Shown: positions 8,737 to 18,142, counted from the stretch's first letter. The stretch: 64,000 nucleotides of DNA from Aquipseudomonas alcaligenes_A (GCA_048595745.1 CP184361.1); one strand, 5' to 3'. Notes: a model not told the origin generated them from the sequence alone. A program made the numbers and translations.

Positions 8737-9546
8737 ATGCAGAATCGCATGATGATCACCGGTGCCGGCTCGGGGCTCGGTCGCGAGATCGCCCTGCGCT
8801 GGGCCCGTGAGGGCTGGCGTCTGGCGCTGTGCGACGTGAACGAGCAGGGCCTGGCCGAGACCCTGAAGCTGGTCCGCGAGGCCGGTGGCGACGGCTTCAC
8901 CCTGCGCTGCGACGTGCGCGACTACAGCCAGCTGACCGCCGTGGCACAGGCCTGCGAGGAGCGCTTCGGCGGCCTCGACGTGCTGGTCAACAATGCCGGC
9001 GTGGCTGCCGCCGGCTTCTTCGCCGATCTCAGCCTGGAAGACTGGGACTGGCAGCTGTCGATCAACCTGATGGGCGTGATCAAGGGCTGCAAGGCTTTCC
9101 TGCCGCTGCTGCGGGCGAGCAAGGGCAAGATCATCAACGTCGCCTCCATGGCCGCGCTGATGCAGGGCCCGGCGATGAGCAACTACAACGTGGCCAAGGC
9201 CGGTGTGGTGGCGCTGTCCGAGAGCCTGCTGATCGAGCTCAAGCCCGAGGGCGTGGCGGTGCATGTGGTCTGCCCGTCGTTCTTCCAGACCAACCTGCTG
9301 GACTCTTTCCGCGGCCCCACCCCGGAGATGAAGCAGCAGGTCGGCAAGCTGCTGGAAGGCAGCCCGATCAGCGCTGCGGATATCGCGGGCTACATCTACG
9401 ACGAGGTGGCCAAGGGCGAATTCATGATCCTGCCGCACGAGCAGGGCCGCATGGCCTGGGCGATCAAGCGGCAGAACCCGCAGATCATCTACGACGAGAT
9501 GACCGTCATGTGCGAGAAGATGCGTGCCAAGCTGGGCGTGAGCTGA
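8737..9546 (+). CDS. short-chain dehydrogenase/reductase
   Basis: 269 residues. It has the classical SDR layout: TGAGSGLG (NAD(P)-binding glycine motif, residues 7-14), NNAG near 84, catalytic Ser in NVASM (about 136) and YNVAK (about 150-154). A basic residue after the glycine motif is not decisive for NADP preference. The substrate is unknown. The start at 8737 puts the Rossmann motif at the expected distance; the longer frame is not supported. A terminator follows. Confidence 0.88.
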   Translation: MQNRMMITGAGSGLGREIALRWAREGWRLALCDVNEQGLAETLKLVREAGGDGFTLRCDVRDYSQLTAVAQACEERFGGLDVLVNNAGVAAAGFFADLSLEDWDWQLSINLMGVIKGCKAFLPLLRASKGKIINVASMAALMQGPAMSNYNVAKAGVVALSESLLIELKPEGVAVHVVCPSFFQTNLLDSFRGPTPEMKQQVGKLLEGSPISAADIAGYIYDEVAKGEFMILPHEQGRMAWAIKRQNPQIIYDEMTVMCEKMRAKLGVS

Positions 9547-9560
9547 TTCGCGCGGGTATG

Positions 9561-9587
9561 AAAAAGGGCAGCCGAGGCTGCCCTTTT
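9561..9587. terminator. bidirectional terminator between SDR gene and rapA
   Basis: AAAAAGGGCAGCC ... GGCTGCCCTTTTT is symmetric, with an A-run before and a T-run after the stem, so it can end both convergent transcripts. Confidence 0.82.
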
Positions 9588-9630
9588 TGTTGCTGGCTGA
9601 AGTAGGGCGGGTAAAACCCGCGCCTCTGTC

Positions 9631-12480
9631 TCAGCCCGCCACCAGCACGCGGATCGCCTCCAGGCGCAGGGCCGCCTTGTCGAGGAAGGCCAGGCCGCTT
9701 TCGCGCTGCCTGCGCAGGGCCTCGATCTCGGCCGGGCGCACGCTCGGGTTGACCGCCTGCAATGCGCTCATGCGGGCGATTTCCTCGTCCAGGGTGGCGG
9801 TGAAGCGCTGCCGCGCCTCTTCCACGCGGCTGCTGTGGCGCGGCGCGATCTTCGCCTCGGCGGCGTTGATCTGCTTGGCCAGTACGTCACGCTGGGCCTG
9901 CACGAACTTGTTGGCGCTGGCGCGTGGCACGGTTTCCAACTGGTCGTTGAGGGTGTCGAAGGCGACCTTGCTGGCCAGGTCGTTGCCGTTCGGGTCGAGC
10001 AGGCTGCGCAGTGCCACCGGTGGCAGGAAACGGCCCAGCTGCAGCGCCTTGGGCGCCACCACCTCGCTGACATAGAGCAGTTCCAGCAGTACGGTGCCAG
10101 GCTTGAGCGCCTTGTTCTTGATCAGCGCCACCGCGGTGTTGCCCATCGAGCCGGACAGCACCAGGTCCATGCCGCCCTGCACCATGGGGTGTTCCCAGGT
10201 GAGGAACTGCATGTCCTCGCGGGCCAGGGCCTGGTTGCGGTCGTAGGTGACGGTGACTGCCTCGTCGTCGCCGAGCGGGAAGCTGGCGTCCAGCATCTTC
10301 TCGCTGGGGCGCAGCACCAGGGCGTTTTCCGAGTGGTCCTCGCTGTCGATACCGAAGGCGTCGAACAGCTCTTCCATGTAGATCGGCAGGGCGAACTGAT
10401 CGTCCTGTTCGAGGATTTCCTCGACCAGCCGCTCGCCCTCGCCGGCGCCGCCGGAGTTGAGCTCCAGCAGACGGTCGCGGCCGCTGTGCAGCTCGCCCTC
10501 GAGGCGCTCGCGTTCGGCCTTGGCCTCGCTGAGCAGGGCGTTCCAGGCACCTTCGGCGTGGTCTTCCAGCAGTGGCAGCAGGCGCGGACCGAACTGGTGC
10601 TGCAGAGCGTTACCGGTCGGGCAGGTGTTGAGGAAGGCGTTCAGCGCCTGGTGGTACCACTGGAACAGGCGCTCCTGCGGGCTGTCCTCCAGGTAGGGCA
10701 CGTGCAGCTGGATGGTGTGCTTCTGGCCGATCCGGTCGAGACGACCGATGCGCTGTTCCAGCAGGTCCGGGTGGGCCGGCAGATCGAACAGCACCAGATG
10801 ATGGCTGAACTGGAAGTTGCGGCCTTCGGAGCCGATCTCGGAGCAGATCAGCACCTGGGCGCCGAATTCCTCGTCGGCGAAGTAAGCCGCGGCGCGGTCG
10901 CGCTCAAGGATGCTCATGCCCTCGTGGAATACCGTGGCCGGGATGCCGGAGCGCACACGCAGGGCGTCTTCCAGGTCAAGCGCAGTCTCGGCATGGGCGC
11001 AGATCACCAGCACCTTGAACTTCTTGAGCATCTTCAGGGTGTCGATCAGCCAGTCGACGCGCGGATCGAAACGCCACCAGGCCTCGTCATCAGCCTGCGA
11101 CTGGTAGCGTACCTCGGGGTACAGCTCGGCGTGCTCGCCGGGTTCCAGCTCGGCGTACTGCTCGGGGTTGGGCAGCGGGTAGGGGTGCAGCTGGCGCTCC
11201 GGGAAGCCTTGCACGGCGGCGCGGGTGTTACGCAGCAGCACGCGGCCGGTGCCGTGGCGATCGAGCAGCTCGCGGATCAGCCGGGCGGCGGCCTCGCTGT
11301 CGCCGTCGCTGACGGCGCCCAGCAGGGCCTCACCCTCGGCGCCGAGGAAGCGCGCAATGGTGGCGTGGGCTTTATCGGACAGGCGGCCCTCGTCGAGCAG
11401 CTCCTGTACCGCTTCGGCCACCGGGCGGTAGTTGGCGCTCTCGGCGCGGAAGGCGTCGAGGTCGTGGAAACGGTCCGGGTCGAGCAGACGCAGGCGTGCG
11501 AAATGGCTTTCCAGACCCAGCTGCTCGGGGGTGGCAGTGAGCAGCAAAACGCCGGGGATGACGTTGGCCAGTTGCTCAACCAGACGATATTCGTCGCTGG
11601 CCTTCTCCGGGTGCCAGACCAGGTGGTGCGCCTCGTCGACCACCAGCAGGTCCCAGCTGGCAGCGAAGGCGGCGTCCTGAGCCTTGTCGCTGTCCTTCAG
11701 CCACTCCAGGGAGACCAGCGCCAGCTGGGTGTCCTCGAAGGGGTTGTCGGCATCGCTTTCGGCGAAGCGTTCGGCATCGAACAGCGCCACCTGCAGGTTG
11801 AAGCGCCGGCGCATCTCTACCAGCCACTGGTGCTGCAGGTTCTCCGGGACCAGGATCAATACGCGGCTGGCACGGCCGGAGAGCAGTTGGCGGTGGATCA
11901 CCAGACCGGCCTCGATGGTCTTGCCCAGGCCCACTTCGTCGGCCAGCAGCACGCGCGGGGCGATGCGGTCGGCGACCATGCGCGCGATGTGCAGCTGGTG
12001 GGCGATCGGCTGGGCGCGGGCGCCGCCCAGGCCCCACAGGCTGGACTGCAGGAGGCGGCTCTGGTGCTCCAGGGTGTGGTAGCGCAGGGCGAACCAGTTC
12101 AGCGGGTCGATCTGCCCGGCGAACAGGCGGTCGCTGGCCAGGCGGAACTGGATGAAGTTGGACAGCTGGGTTTCCGGCATGCTGACCGGGCGGTGTTCGG
12201 CGTCGAAGCCGTGATAGACCAGCAGACCGTCGATGTCCTCGACTTCCTGCACGGTCAGCTTCCAGCCCTCGAAGTGGGTGATCTCGTCGCCCGGGGCGAA
12301 GCGCACGCGCGTCAGCGGAGCGTTGCGCAGCGAGTACTGGCGGGTCTCGCCAGTGGCCGGGTAGAGCACGGTGAGCAGGCGGCCGTCGGAAGTGAGGATG
12401 GTGCCCAGGCCGAGTTCCGCCTCGCTGTCGCTGATCCAGCGTTGCCCCGGTTGGTACTGCACAGTGCCACTACTTGCCAT
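9631..12480 (-). CDS. rapA: RNA polymerase-associated protein RapA
   Basis: 949 residues, typical for RapA. This Swi2/Snf2 ATPase recycles RNA polymerase after termination. Visible parts: N-terminal Tudor-like domains (PGQRWISDSEAELGLG), Walker A in ADEVGLGKTIEAG (about 173), Walker B DEAHH, LLTATP, and the helicase C-terminal motif EQRIGRLDRIGQ (about 590). The MASSGTVQYQ start is the only good one. It is a single gene, opposite to the 98-residue gene beyond its promoter. Confidence 0.95.
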   Translation of the reverse strand: MASSGTVQYQPGQRWISDSEAELGLGTILTSDGRLLTVLYPATGETRQYSLRNAPLTRVRFAPGDEITHFEGWKLTVQEVEDIDGLLVYHGFDAEHRPVSMPETQLSNFIQFRLASDRLFAGQIDPLNWFALRYHTLEHQSRLLQSSLWGLGGARAQPIAHQLHIARMVADRIAPRVLLADEVGLGKTIEAGLVIHRQLLSGRASRVLILVPENLQHQWLVEMRRRFNLQVALFDAERFAESDADNPFEDTQLALVSLEWLKDSDKAQDAAFAASWDLLVVDEAHHLVWHPEKASDEYRLVEQLANVIPGVLLLTATPEQLGLESHFARLRLLDPDRFHDLDAFRAESANYRPVAEAVQELLDEGRLSDKAHATIARFLGAEGEALLGAVSDGDSEAAARLIRELLDRHGTGRVLLRNTRAAVQGFPERQLHPYPLPNPEQYAELEPGEHAELYPEVRYQSQADDEAWWRFDPRVDWLIDTLKMLKKFKVLVICAHAETALDLEDALRVRSGIPATVFHEGMSILERDRAAAYFADEEFGAQVLICSEIGSEGRNFQFSHHLVLFDLPAHPDLLEQRIGRLDRIGQKHTIQLHVPYLEDSPQERLFQWYHQALNAFLNTCPTGNALQHQFGPRLLPLLEDHAEGAWNALLSEAKAERERLEGELHSGRDRLLELNSGGAGEGERLVEEILEQDDQFALPIYMEELFDAFGIDSEDHSENALVLRPSEKMLDASFPLGDDEAVTVTYDRNQALAREDMQFLTWEHPMVQGGMDLVLSGSMGNTAVALIKNKALKPGTVLLELLYVSEVVAPKALQLGRFLPPVALRSLLDPNGNDLASKVAFDTLNDQLETVPRASANKFVQAQRDVLAKQINAAEAKIAPRHSSRVEEARQRFTATLDEEIARMSALQAVNPSVRPAEIEALRRQRESGLAFLDKAALRLEAIRVLVAG

Positions 12481-12639
12481 GAAATGCCCCAGCTGCGAAA
12501 AAAGCCGCGTATGTTAGCGGAACGCTGCGTCGAGGGCGACGGTCTACGGAATCAACGCAGGCGTCCCGAGTCGAAAGTGTAGCCGGTTCAAGTTGGGTAC
12601 TGTCCGGCCGACAGCTGGGTTAACCACGGAGAAAAGTCG

Positions 12640-12936
12640 ATGCTGCCGCCCATTCCACAGAGTTTGGTCCCGGTCACCTCCCAGCAGGACGTACCCAAGC
12701 CACGTCCCGATATTCCTCCGGTGACGCCGTCCAGTGAAAGCGCCAAGGAAAGCGCCATCGAGCTGGACCGGCGCCACCCGCAGGAGACCGAGATGCTCCT
12801 GCGCGAGGAGCAGCGCCGGCGCCAGCGGCGTGGCTACAGTGCCGAGGAGCTGGCCGAAGGTGAGGTCGAGGAGGGCGACGAGAAGCTGCTGGAAGAGTTG
12901 CCACGCCAGGGCCTGTGGGTGGATGTGGAGGTCTGA
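12640..12936 (+). CDS. conserved hypothetical protein, charged
   Basis: 98 residues, cytoplasmic. It has a proline-rich N-terminus, then a strongly charged part (EMLLREEQRRRQRRGYSAEELAEGEVEEGDE), probably helical. No family recognised. It begins near RGTC-free sequence about 160 bp from the rapA start, and the alkB-like gene follows after 10 bp, so they probably share a transcript. Confidence 0.6.
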   Translation: MLPPIPQSLVPVTSQQDVPKPRPDIPPVTPSSESAKESAIELDRRHPQETEMLLREEQRRRQRRGYSAEELAEGEVEEGDEKLLEELPRQGLWVDVEV

Positions 12937-12946
12937 TCGTCGGACA

Positions 12947-13579
12947 ATGCACGCTCACTCTCGTATTTCGACCGCCGTGGACCTGTTCTCCGCTTCCCCC
13001 ATCGACCTGCCCGGTGCCGAGCTGGACTTGCGGCCACATTGGCTGGATGCCGCCACCGCCGCCGCCTGGTTCACCGAGCTGGCCCACGATACGCCCTGGG
13101 AGCAGCCGCAGCTGTTCATCCATGGCCGCCATCTCGCCGTGCCGCGCCTGGTGGCCTGGTATGGCGACCCCGAGGCCAGGTACCGCTATTCCGGCCTGGA
13201 GCACCGGCCGTTGCCCTGGACGCCGCGGCTGGCGGAGATTCGCACACGGGTGCAGGAAGCCTGCGGGCGGCCATTCAATGCCGTGCTGCTCAACTATTAC
13301 CGCAACGGCAACGACTCCATGGGCTGGCACAGTGACGACGAGCCGGAGCTGGGCCGCGACCCGCTGATCGCCTCGCTGAACCTCGGGGGTACCCGGCGTT
13401 TCGACCTGCGCCGCAAGGGCACCACGCGCATCGGGCATTCGCTGGAACTGGGCGACGGATCGCTGCTGGTCATGGGCGGGCAGACGCAGCATCATTGGCA
13501 GCATCAGGTGGCCAAGACCCGCAAGCCGGTGGCGCCACGCATCAACCTCACCTTTCGTCTGATCCGGGGCCGAGCATGA
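12947..13579 (+). CDS. AlkB-like 2-oxoglutarate/Fe(II) dioxygenase
   Basis: 210 residues from the ATG at 12947. AlkB family enzymes reverse N-alkyl damage on nucleic acid bases by oxidative dealkylation. The Fe ligands are visible as His128-x-Asp130 (WHSD) and His186 (HHWQHQV), and the 2OG-binding arginines as Arg198/Arg204 in RINLTFR. NYYRNGND and the GGxRRFDLRRK substrate loop resemble the AlkB/ALKBH2 group. Its stop overlaps the next start by ATGA. No Ada-type regulator is adjacent. Confidence 0.87.
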   Translation: MHAHSRISTAVDLFSASPIDLPGAELDLRPHWLDAATAAAWFTELAHDTPWEQPQLFIHGRHLAVPRLVAWYGDPEARYRYSGLEHRPLPWTPRLAEIRTRVQEACGRPFNAVLLNYYRNGNDSMGWHSDDEPELGRDPLIASLNLGGTRRFDLRRKGTTRIGHSLELGDGSLLVMGGQTQHHWQHQVAKTRKPVAPRINLTFRLIRGRA

Positions 13580-13731
13580 GCGACGACAAGCTGATCGACT
13601 TCACTGCCGAGCGCGGCAAGCGCATCCATGACCTGCACGACAAGAAGCTCGACGAGATGCGCCAGGCCTTCGCGCAAGCCCTGCCGCTGCCCAAGGGCAA
13701 GAGCAAGTCCAAGCCCAAGAAGAAGCGCTGA
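13576..13731 (+). CDS. 51-residue basic protein coupled to alkB-like gene
   Basis: 51 residues; the ATG at 13576 overlaps the alkB-like stop (ATGA). The N-terminal half is acidic/helical (IDFTAERGKRIHDLHDKK) and the C-terminus is a lysine tail (KGKSKSKPKKKR), as in nucleic-acid-contacting proteins. Family unknown; the coupling to a repair gene is suggestive only. Confidence 0.65.
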   Translation: MSDDKLIDFTAERGKRIHDLHDKKLDEMRQAFAQALPLPKGKSKSKPKKKR

Positions 13732-13774
13732 GCCTGCCTGCGGCGCCCTGTCGCGGCGCCCACCTCACCGGACA

Positions 13775-13788
13775 TTGATCCGGATCAA
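13775..13788 (+). promoter_or_regulatory. ANR/FNR box
   Basis: TTGATCCGGATCAA is a perfect ANR/FNR palindrome (TTGAT-N4-ATCAA). If centred at -41.5, transcription would start near 13823 with a -10 element around 13810-13816 (TACTCT), upstream of the small ORF at 13855. This predicts induction at low oxygen. Confidence 0.85.
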
Positions 13789-13854
13789 TTCCCGCCGCCG
13801 TGCCTCCTCTACTCTGAAGCCATGCAAGACAAGGCTCAGCTCAAGGAGGCAGCC

Positions 13855-13986
13855 ATGTTCATCGACACAGTAGTTCTCGCCGGTATCGGTACGGTCGCGC
13901 TGATGGTCGCCTTCTTCGGCGGCGTCGGTCTCTTCATCTGGAAGGACTCGCACAAGAAGGCCAAGGTGACCACCAAGGCCGAGTGA
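13855..13986 (+). CDS. ccoM: 43-residue membrane protein, probable CcoM-like cbb3 oxidase subunit
   Basis: The ORF starts at ATG 13855 after AAGGAGG and encodes a single transmembrane helix (about residues 7-28) followed by FIWKDSHKKAK. This length and layout, a short N-terminus (MFIDTVVLAG), one helix and a basic tail, match CcoM, the small cbb3 cytochrome oxidase subunit described in P. stutzeri, which is encoded away from the ccoNOQP operon. The perfect ANR box upstream agrees with a microaerobic respiratory role. The identification rests on my recollection of the family, not an alignment. Confidence 0.7.
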   Translation: MFIDTVVLAGIGTVALMVAFFGGVGLFIWKDSHKKAKVTTKAE

Positions 13987-14017
13987 TCTTTCCGCAACAG
14001 TGCACGCAAGGCATTTA

Positions 14018-14043
14018 GGGCGACTTCGGTCGCCCGTTTTTTT
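14018..14043 (+). terminator. terminator after the 43-residue ORF
   Basis: GGGCGAC-TTCG-GTCGCCC stem with a UUCG-type tetraloop, followed by seven or more T. Confidence 0.88.
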
Positions 14044-14060
14044 GCCGCCGTTTTTACCTC

Positions 14061-15503
14061 TCAGTCGTGGGCGCCGGCGCGCTTGAGCAGCTGCTTGCAG
14101 CGCTCGGAGAGGTGCACCACGCGCAGCTGCTTGCCGGCGCGGGTGTAGCGCTCGCGCAGGGTCTTCAGCGCGGCGATGGCCGAGTAGTCGACGAAACTCA
14201 GGTGACGGCAGTCTAGGGTCACCTGCTGCGGGTCGTCGGTCACCTCGAACAGGTTGAGGAAAGGCGTGGTGCTGGCGAAAAACAGCGTGCCGTGGACGCG
14301 GTACAGCTTGCCGCCATCGGCCAGGGTGTCGCAGTCGGCGTACAGCTCGCGGGCATGGTGCCAGGCGAAGTTCAGCGCGGCGATGACGATGCCGCAGAGC
14401 ACGGCGGTGGCCAGGTCGGTGAACACGGTGATGATGGTCACCGCAGCGATCACCAGCACATCGTTGGCCGGCACCTTGCCAAGCACGCGCAGCGAACCCC
14501 AGGCGAAGGTCTGCTGCGATACCACGAACATCACGCCGACCAGCGCGGCCAGCGGGATCAGCTCGATCACTGGGGCCAGGAACAGTACGAACAGCAGGAT
14601 CATCACTCCGCTGACCACGCCGGACAGGCGGCCGCGGCCACCGGAGCTGAGGTTGATCACGGTCTGCCCGATCATCGCGCAGCCGCCCATGCCGCCGAAC
14701 GCGCCGGACACCACGTTGGCGGCGCCGAGGGCCACGCATTCGCGGTTGGTGTGGCCGCGGCTCTGGGTGATCTCGTCGGTGAGGTTCAGCGTGAGCAGGG
14801 TTTCCAGCAGGCCGACCAGGGCCATCAGCGCCGCATAGGGGGCGATGATGCGCAGGGTCTCCAGGTTCCATGGAATGTCCGGCAGGGCGAACTGCGGCAG
14901 GCCGCCGGCGATCTGCGCCATGTCGCCGAGGGTGCGCGTGGGCAGGTCGAGCAGGTACACCAGCAGGCCGACGCCGAGGATCGCCACCAGCGCCGGCGGC
15001 ACCGCACGGGTCAGTTTCGGCAGCAGGTAGACCACCGCCATGGTCAGGGCTACCAGGCCAAGCATCCAGTACAGCTGCGTGCCCCTGAGCCAGCCACCGT
15101 CTGCGTGGAAGTGCTCCAGCTGCGACAGGGCAATGACGATGGCCAGGCCGTTGACGAAGCCGAGCATCACCGGGTGCGGCACCATGCGCACCAGCTTGCC
15201 CAGGCGCAGCACACCGAACAGGATCATCAGCAGGCCGCCGAGCAGCACGGTGGCCAGCAGGTACTGCACGCCGTGCTGTACCACCAGGGCGACGATGACC
15301 ACCGCCATCGAGCCGGCGGCACCGGAAATCATCCCCGGGCGGCCGCCGAACAGGGCTGTGATCGTGCAGATGATGAAGGCGCCGTACAGGCCCATCAGCG
15401 GGTTGAGCTGGGCGACCAGGGCGAAGGCGATGCACTCGGGCACCAGCGCGAAGGACGAGGTGAGGCCGGCCAGGATGTCGGCGCGCAGACGGGCGATTTT
15501 CAT
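14061..15503 (-). CDS. SulP family anion transporter
   Basis: 480 residues. The first 370 form the SulP transmembrane core; the start (about 19-45, FALVPECIAFALVAQLNPLMGLYG) is the SulP signature. A C-terminal STAS domain (about 390-480, TLDCRHLSFVDYSAIAALKTL) follows. Substrates may be sulfate, bicarbonate, dicarboxylates or another anion; the sequence alone does not decide. Several Pseudomonas copies of this short type are annotated simply as sulfate transporters. Single gene. Confidence 0.88.
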   Translation of the reverse strand: MKIARLRADILAGLTSSFALVPECIAFALVAQLNPLMGLYGAFIICTITALFGGRPGMISGAAGSMAVVIVALVVQHGVQYLLATVLLGGLLMILFGVLRLGKLVRMVPHPVMLGFVNGLAIVIALSQLEHFHADGGWLRGTQLYWMLGLVALTMAVVYLLPKLTRAVPPALVAILGVGLLVYLLDLPTRTLGDMAQIAGGLPQFALPDIPWNLETLRIIAPYAALMALVGLLETLLTLNLTDEITQSRGHTNRECVALGAANVVSGAFGGMGGCAMIGQTVINLSSGGRGRLSGVVSGVMILLFVLFLAPVIELIPLAALVGVMFVVSQQTFAWGSLRVLGKVPANDVLVIAAVTIITVFTDLATAVLCGIVIAALNFAWHHARELYADCDTLADGGKLYRVHGTLFFASTTPFLNLFEVTDDPQQVTLDCRHLSFVDYSAIAALKTLRERYTRAGKQLRVVHLSERCKQLLKRAGAHD

Positions 15504-15676
15504 GGGTATACCCAGGTCAGCCGGCGGGCGCCGGCCAGGTGAGGCGGATGCGCAGGGGGCTGAATGTTACGCAATCGACAGTGCCCCGGCCAGTCTGCGG
15601 GCTCCGTGCAGCGCATCATGCCCGTCGCCAGCATCGTTTCAACCACTGCTCAGGCGGCCTGCGGCCAGTGGTGCAG

Positions 15677-16240
15677 TCACTGCAATCGGTAGCGTCTCAG
15701 CTCGTCCGTGCTGAGCACCTTCATCCGTTGTGGCTCGATGGCCTGCATGTCAACGGCCAGGCTGGGGGCCACACCCATGTCACGGAAGTAGCCAGCGCTG
15801 TTGTAGGGCATGCCTGCGCGGCTGGATTGGGCGGATTCGCCAGCAGGGAAGTAGGGGCGATGCAGGCCGACGTGGCCACGCACGGTCTTCTTGCGGCCGG
15901 CGGCCAGCAGGTAGATGCAGCTGCCCTGGCATACGCCCTTGGCGGGCACCAGGGTTTCGAAACCGGTCTCGCGCAGCAGGCGGCCCATGCGCATGGCTTC
16001 GGCGGCGCTGCCGCCGATGCTGTCGAGCAGGAGGATTTTGCGCGCGAACTTGCCGGGGTGGGCGCGCAGGGCCTTGAGCATGGCGTCGTAGTCACCCGGA
16101 GCGATTTCCTCGGATACCTTGAGGATCAGGATGCGGCCGAGGTTGTTCTGCTGGGCGGATTCGACCTCTACCTTGGCAAGGGCAACATTGGTGGCGAGTG
16201 CTGCGAGGCACAGCAGGGCGATGCGAAGGGTACGGCTCAT
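15677..16240 (-). CDS. secreted ClpP-like (COG3904) protein
   Basis: 187 residues starting MSRTLRIALL, with a cleavable signal peptide (about 1-22). The body looks like the ClpP/crotonase fold of COG3904 periplasmic proteins: LLLDSIGGSAAEAMRMGRLL and KGVCQGSCIYLLAAG, where the Ser after Gly would be the nucleophile, then RGHVGLHRPYF. A periplasmic peptidase or degenerate homologue is possible. The next gene upstream (Sel1 repeats) is on the same strand with 75 bp between. Confidence 0.7.
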   Translation of the reverse strand: MSRTLRIALLCLAALATNVALAKVEVESAQQNNLGRILILKVSEEIAPGDYDAMLKALRAHPGKFARKILLLDSIGGSAAEAMRMGRLLRETGFETLVPAKGVCQGSCIYLLAAGRKKTVRGHVGLHRPYFPAGESAQSSRAGMPYNSAGYFRDMGVAPSLAVDMQAIEPQRMKVLSTDELRRYRLQ

Positions 16241-16314
16241 GGTGTTGCGATTCAGGCTGATACGACAGGGCGCAGAAGATACCCGGAGCGGCGTCTGCAT
16301 GCACCTGCCGATGC

Positions 16315-17160
16315 TCAGGGCGTGACGCCCGGAGCGGCTTCCGGGCAGCTGGCTTCGGCGCGGATGAGTGCGCGCGTGGCCCAGTTTTCGGCACGCACAT
16401 ACCAGGGTTCGGCGTGGTCATCGAGCTGGGCGGTGGCATCCGGGTGCCCGCTGGCGGCGGCTTTTTCCAGCCACAGACGGTTCTGGTCCTGATCCAGCGG
16501 CACTATGTGGCCGAAGCTGTAAGCTTCGGCCAGGGCATACTGGGCCTGTGGCAGCCCGCCCTGGGCGGCCTTGCACAGCCACTGCGCGGCCTTGGCGTTA
16601 TCGCGGGCGTAGTGAAGGGCGAGATCGTCGCCACTGACAGCATCCAGATCGCTTTCCTCGACCAGGTCGCTGCGGTACTGCTCGCTGAGTAGGTACTGGG
16701 CCTCCAGGTGGCCCTGTTTGGCGGCTGTTTCGAGCCAGAACATGGCGCCGATTCTGTCCTGGCTACTCGACTTCCAGGCCAGCAGGTAGCGGCCCAGTTC
16801 GGCCTGCACTTCGACCAGGCCGCGCTCGGCCGCGTCGGCCAGCCACTTTTCGTAGAGTGCCTGTTGCACGAGGTTCTCGGACTGCCGGTAGAGCTCCAGC
16901 AGGCGCTGGTCGGAGCTGGTGTCGCCCTGGCTGGCGGCCAGCAGATAGTAGAAACGTGCGGTCATGTAGCGCTGGCCGCTGTCGGCATAGCGCGCCACAG
17001 CCAGGCTGGAGCAGAGATCGCCTTGCCTGGCGCGTGCCGCCAGGGCGTCGAGTTCCGCCTGGTCGATATCGGGGTTGGCGACGCAACTGTCGGTGGCCGC
17101 CTGGGCGGTCAGGCCGTGGAGCAGGGCGAGGGTGCAGGCGAGAACGCGGGCGTGGCGCAT
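16315..17160 (-). CDS. secreted Sel1-repeat protein
   Basis: 281 residues from MRHARVLACT, with a signal peptide ending near AQAA. Several Sel1-like (TPR-related) repeats can be seen: FYYLLAASQGD, WLADAAERGLVEVQAELGRYLL, MFWLETAAKQGHLEAQYLL, WLCKAAQGGLPQAQYALAEAY and WLEKAAASGHPDA. Such solenoids bind partner proteins in the periplasm. Same strand as the ClpP-like gene downstream. Partner unknown. Confidence 0.78.
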   Translation of the reverse strand: MRHARVLACTLALLHGLTAQAATDSCVANPDIDQAELDALAARARQGDLCSSLAVARYADSGQRYMTARFYYLLAASQGDTSSDQRLLELYRQSENLVQQALYEKWLADAAERGLVEVQAELGRYLLAWKSSSQDRIGAMFWLETAAKQGHLEAQYLLSEQYRSDLVEESDLDAVSGDDLALHYARDNAKAAQWLCKAAQGGLPQAQYALAEAYSFGHIVPLDQDQNRLWLEKAAASGHPDATAQLDDHAEPWYVRAENWATRALIRAEASCPEAAPGVTP

Positions 17161-17263
17161 GAGGATTCCTTCCATGGAACGGGCGCCGGGCTGTGCTTTT
17201 CGCGCGGCATGCGGGCGACCTTAGCTAAGCCGGAGGCGCCCGACAAGCCTTGGCCAGTGGCCG

Positions 17264-17968
17264 TCAGCCTCGCGCCGGAATATTCAGGCCACGCTGCACG
17301 GCCGGGCGCGCGAGGAAGGCGTCGAGCACGCGGCGCACATTGGCGAAGCGCTCGAACTGCACCAGTTCGCCGGCCTCGTAGAATCCGACCAGGTTGCGTA
17401 CCCAGGGGAATAGGGCGATATCGGCGATGCTGTAGCCGTGGCCCATCATCCAGTCGCGGTCCTGCAGATGCTGGTCGAGTACGCCGAGCAGGCGGGCGGA
17501 CTCGGTTGCGTAGCGATCACGCGGGCGCTTGTCCTCGTACTCGCGGCCGGCGAATTTATGGAAGAAACCAAGTTGGCCGAACATCGGCCCGATGCCCCCC
17601 ATCTGGAACATCAGCCATTGCAGGGTCTGATAGCGCTGGGCGGGGGCCTGCGGCAGCAGCTGACCGGTCTTCTCCGCCAGATAGACGAGAATGGCGCCGG
17701 ACTCGAACAGCGCTAGTGGTTCGCCGCCGGGTCCGTTGGGGTCGAGGATGGCGGGGATCTTGTTGTTCGGGTTGAGCGAGAGGAACTCCGGGCTGAACTG
17801 ATCGTTGCTGTCGAAGCTGACCAGGTGCGGCTCGTAGGCCAGGCCGGTTTCCTCCAGCATGATCGACACCTTGACCCCGTTAGGCGTGGGCAGCGAGTAC
17901 AGCTGCAGAAGGTCGGGATGCCGGGCGGGCCATTTGCGGGTGATGGCGAAGGCGGACAGGTCGGTCAT
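17264..17968 (-). CDS. glutathione S-transferase, YfcG/Nu-type
   Basis: 234 residues. N-terminal thioredoxin-like domain with LYSLPTPNGVKVSIMLEE (the TPNG motif of YfcG/YghU-like, disulfide-reductase type GSTs) and ALFESGAILVYLAEK (glutathione site, ESxAI). The C-terminal helical domain carries YSIADIALFPWVRN. It probably reduces disulfides or peroxides with glutathione. Monocistronic. Confidence 0.85.
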   Translation of the reverse strand: MTDLSAFAITRKWPARHPDLLQLYSLPTPNGVKVSIMLEETGLAYEPHLVSFDSNDQFSPEFLSLNPNNKIPAILDPNGPGGEPLALFESGAILVYLAEKTGQLLPQAPAQRYQTLQWLMFQMGGIGPMFGQLGFFHKFAGREYEDKRPRDRYATESARLLGVLDQHLQDRDWMMGHGYSIADIALFPWVRNLVGFYEAGELVQFERFANVRRVLDAFLARPAVQRGLNIPARG

Positions 17969-18142
17969 GGAATTCCCTGCGAAGGCTTGAATGGTGCCGC
18001 CATCAGAGCATCCGCTGCGGAGGCAGTGAAATCGAACCTTGTGCTAGTGGTCATCGATCCGGCTGATTCGGACCCGGTTCCCTGCGCGTGGCGGAGCCGG
18101 TATGGTGCGGGCTTTCCTCAACCGGGTCACGGAGCCTTCAGC

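Noticed and set aside
9835..12582. 915-codon open frame opposite rapA
   Set aside because: Shadow of rapA caused by GC-skewed third positions.
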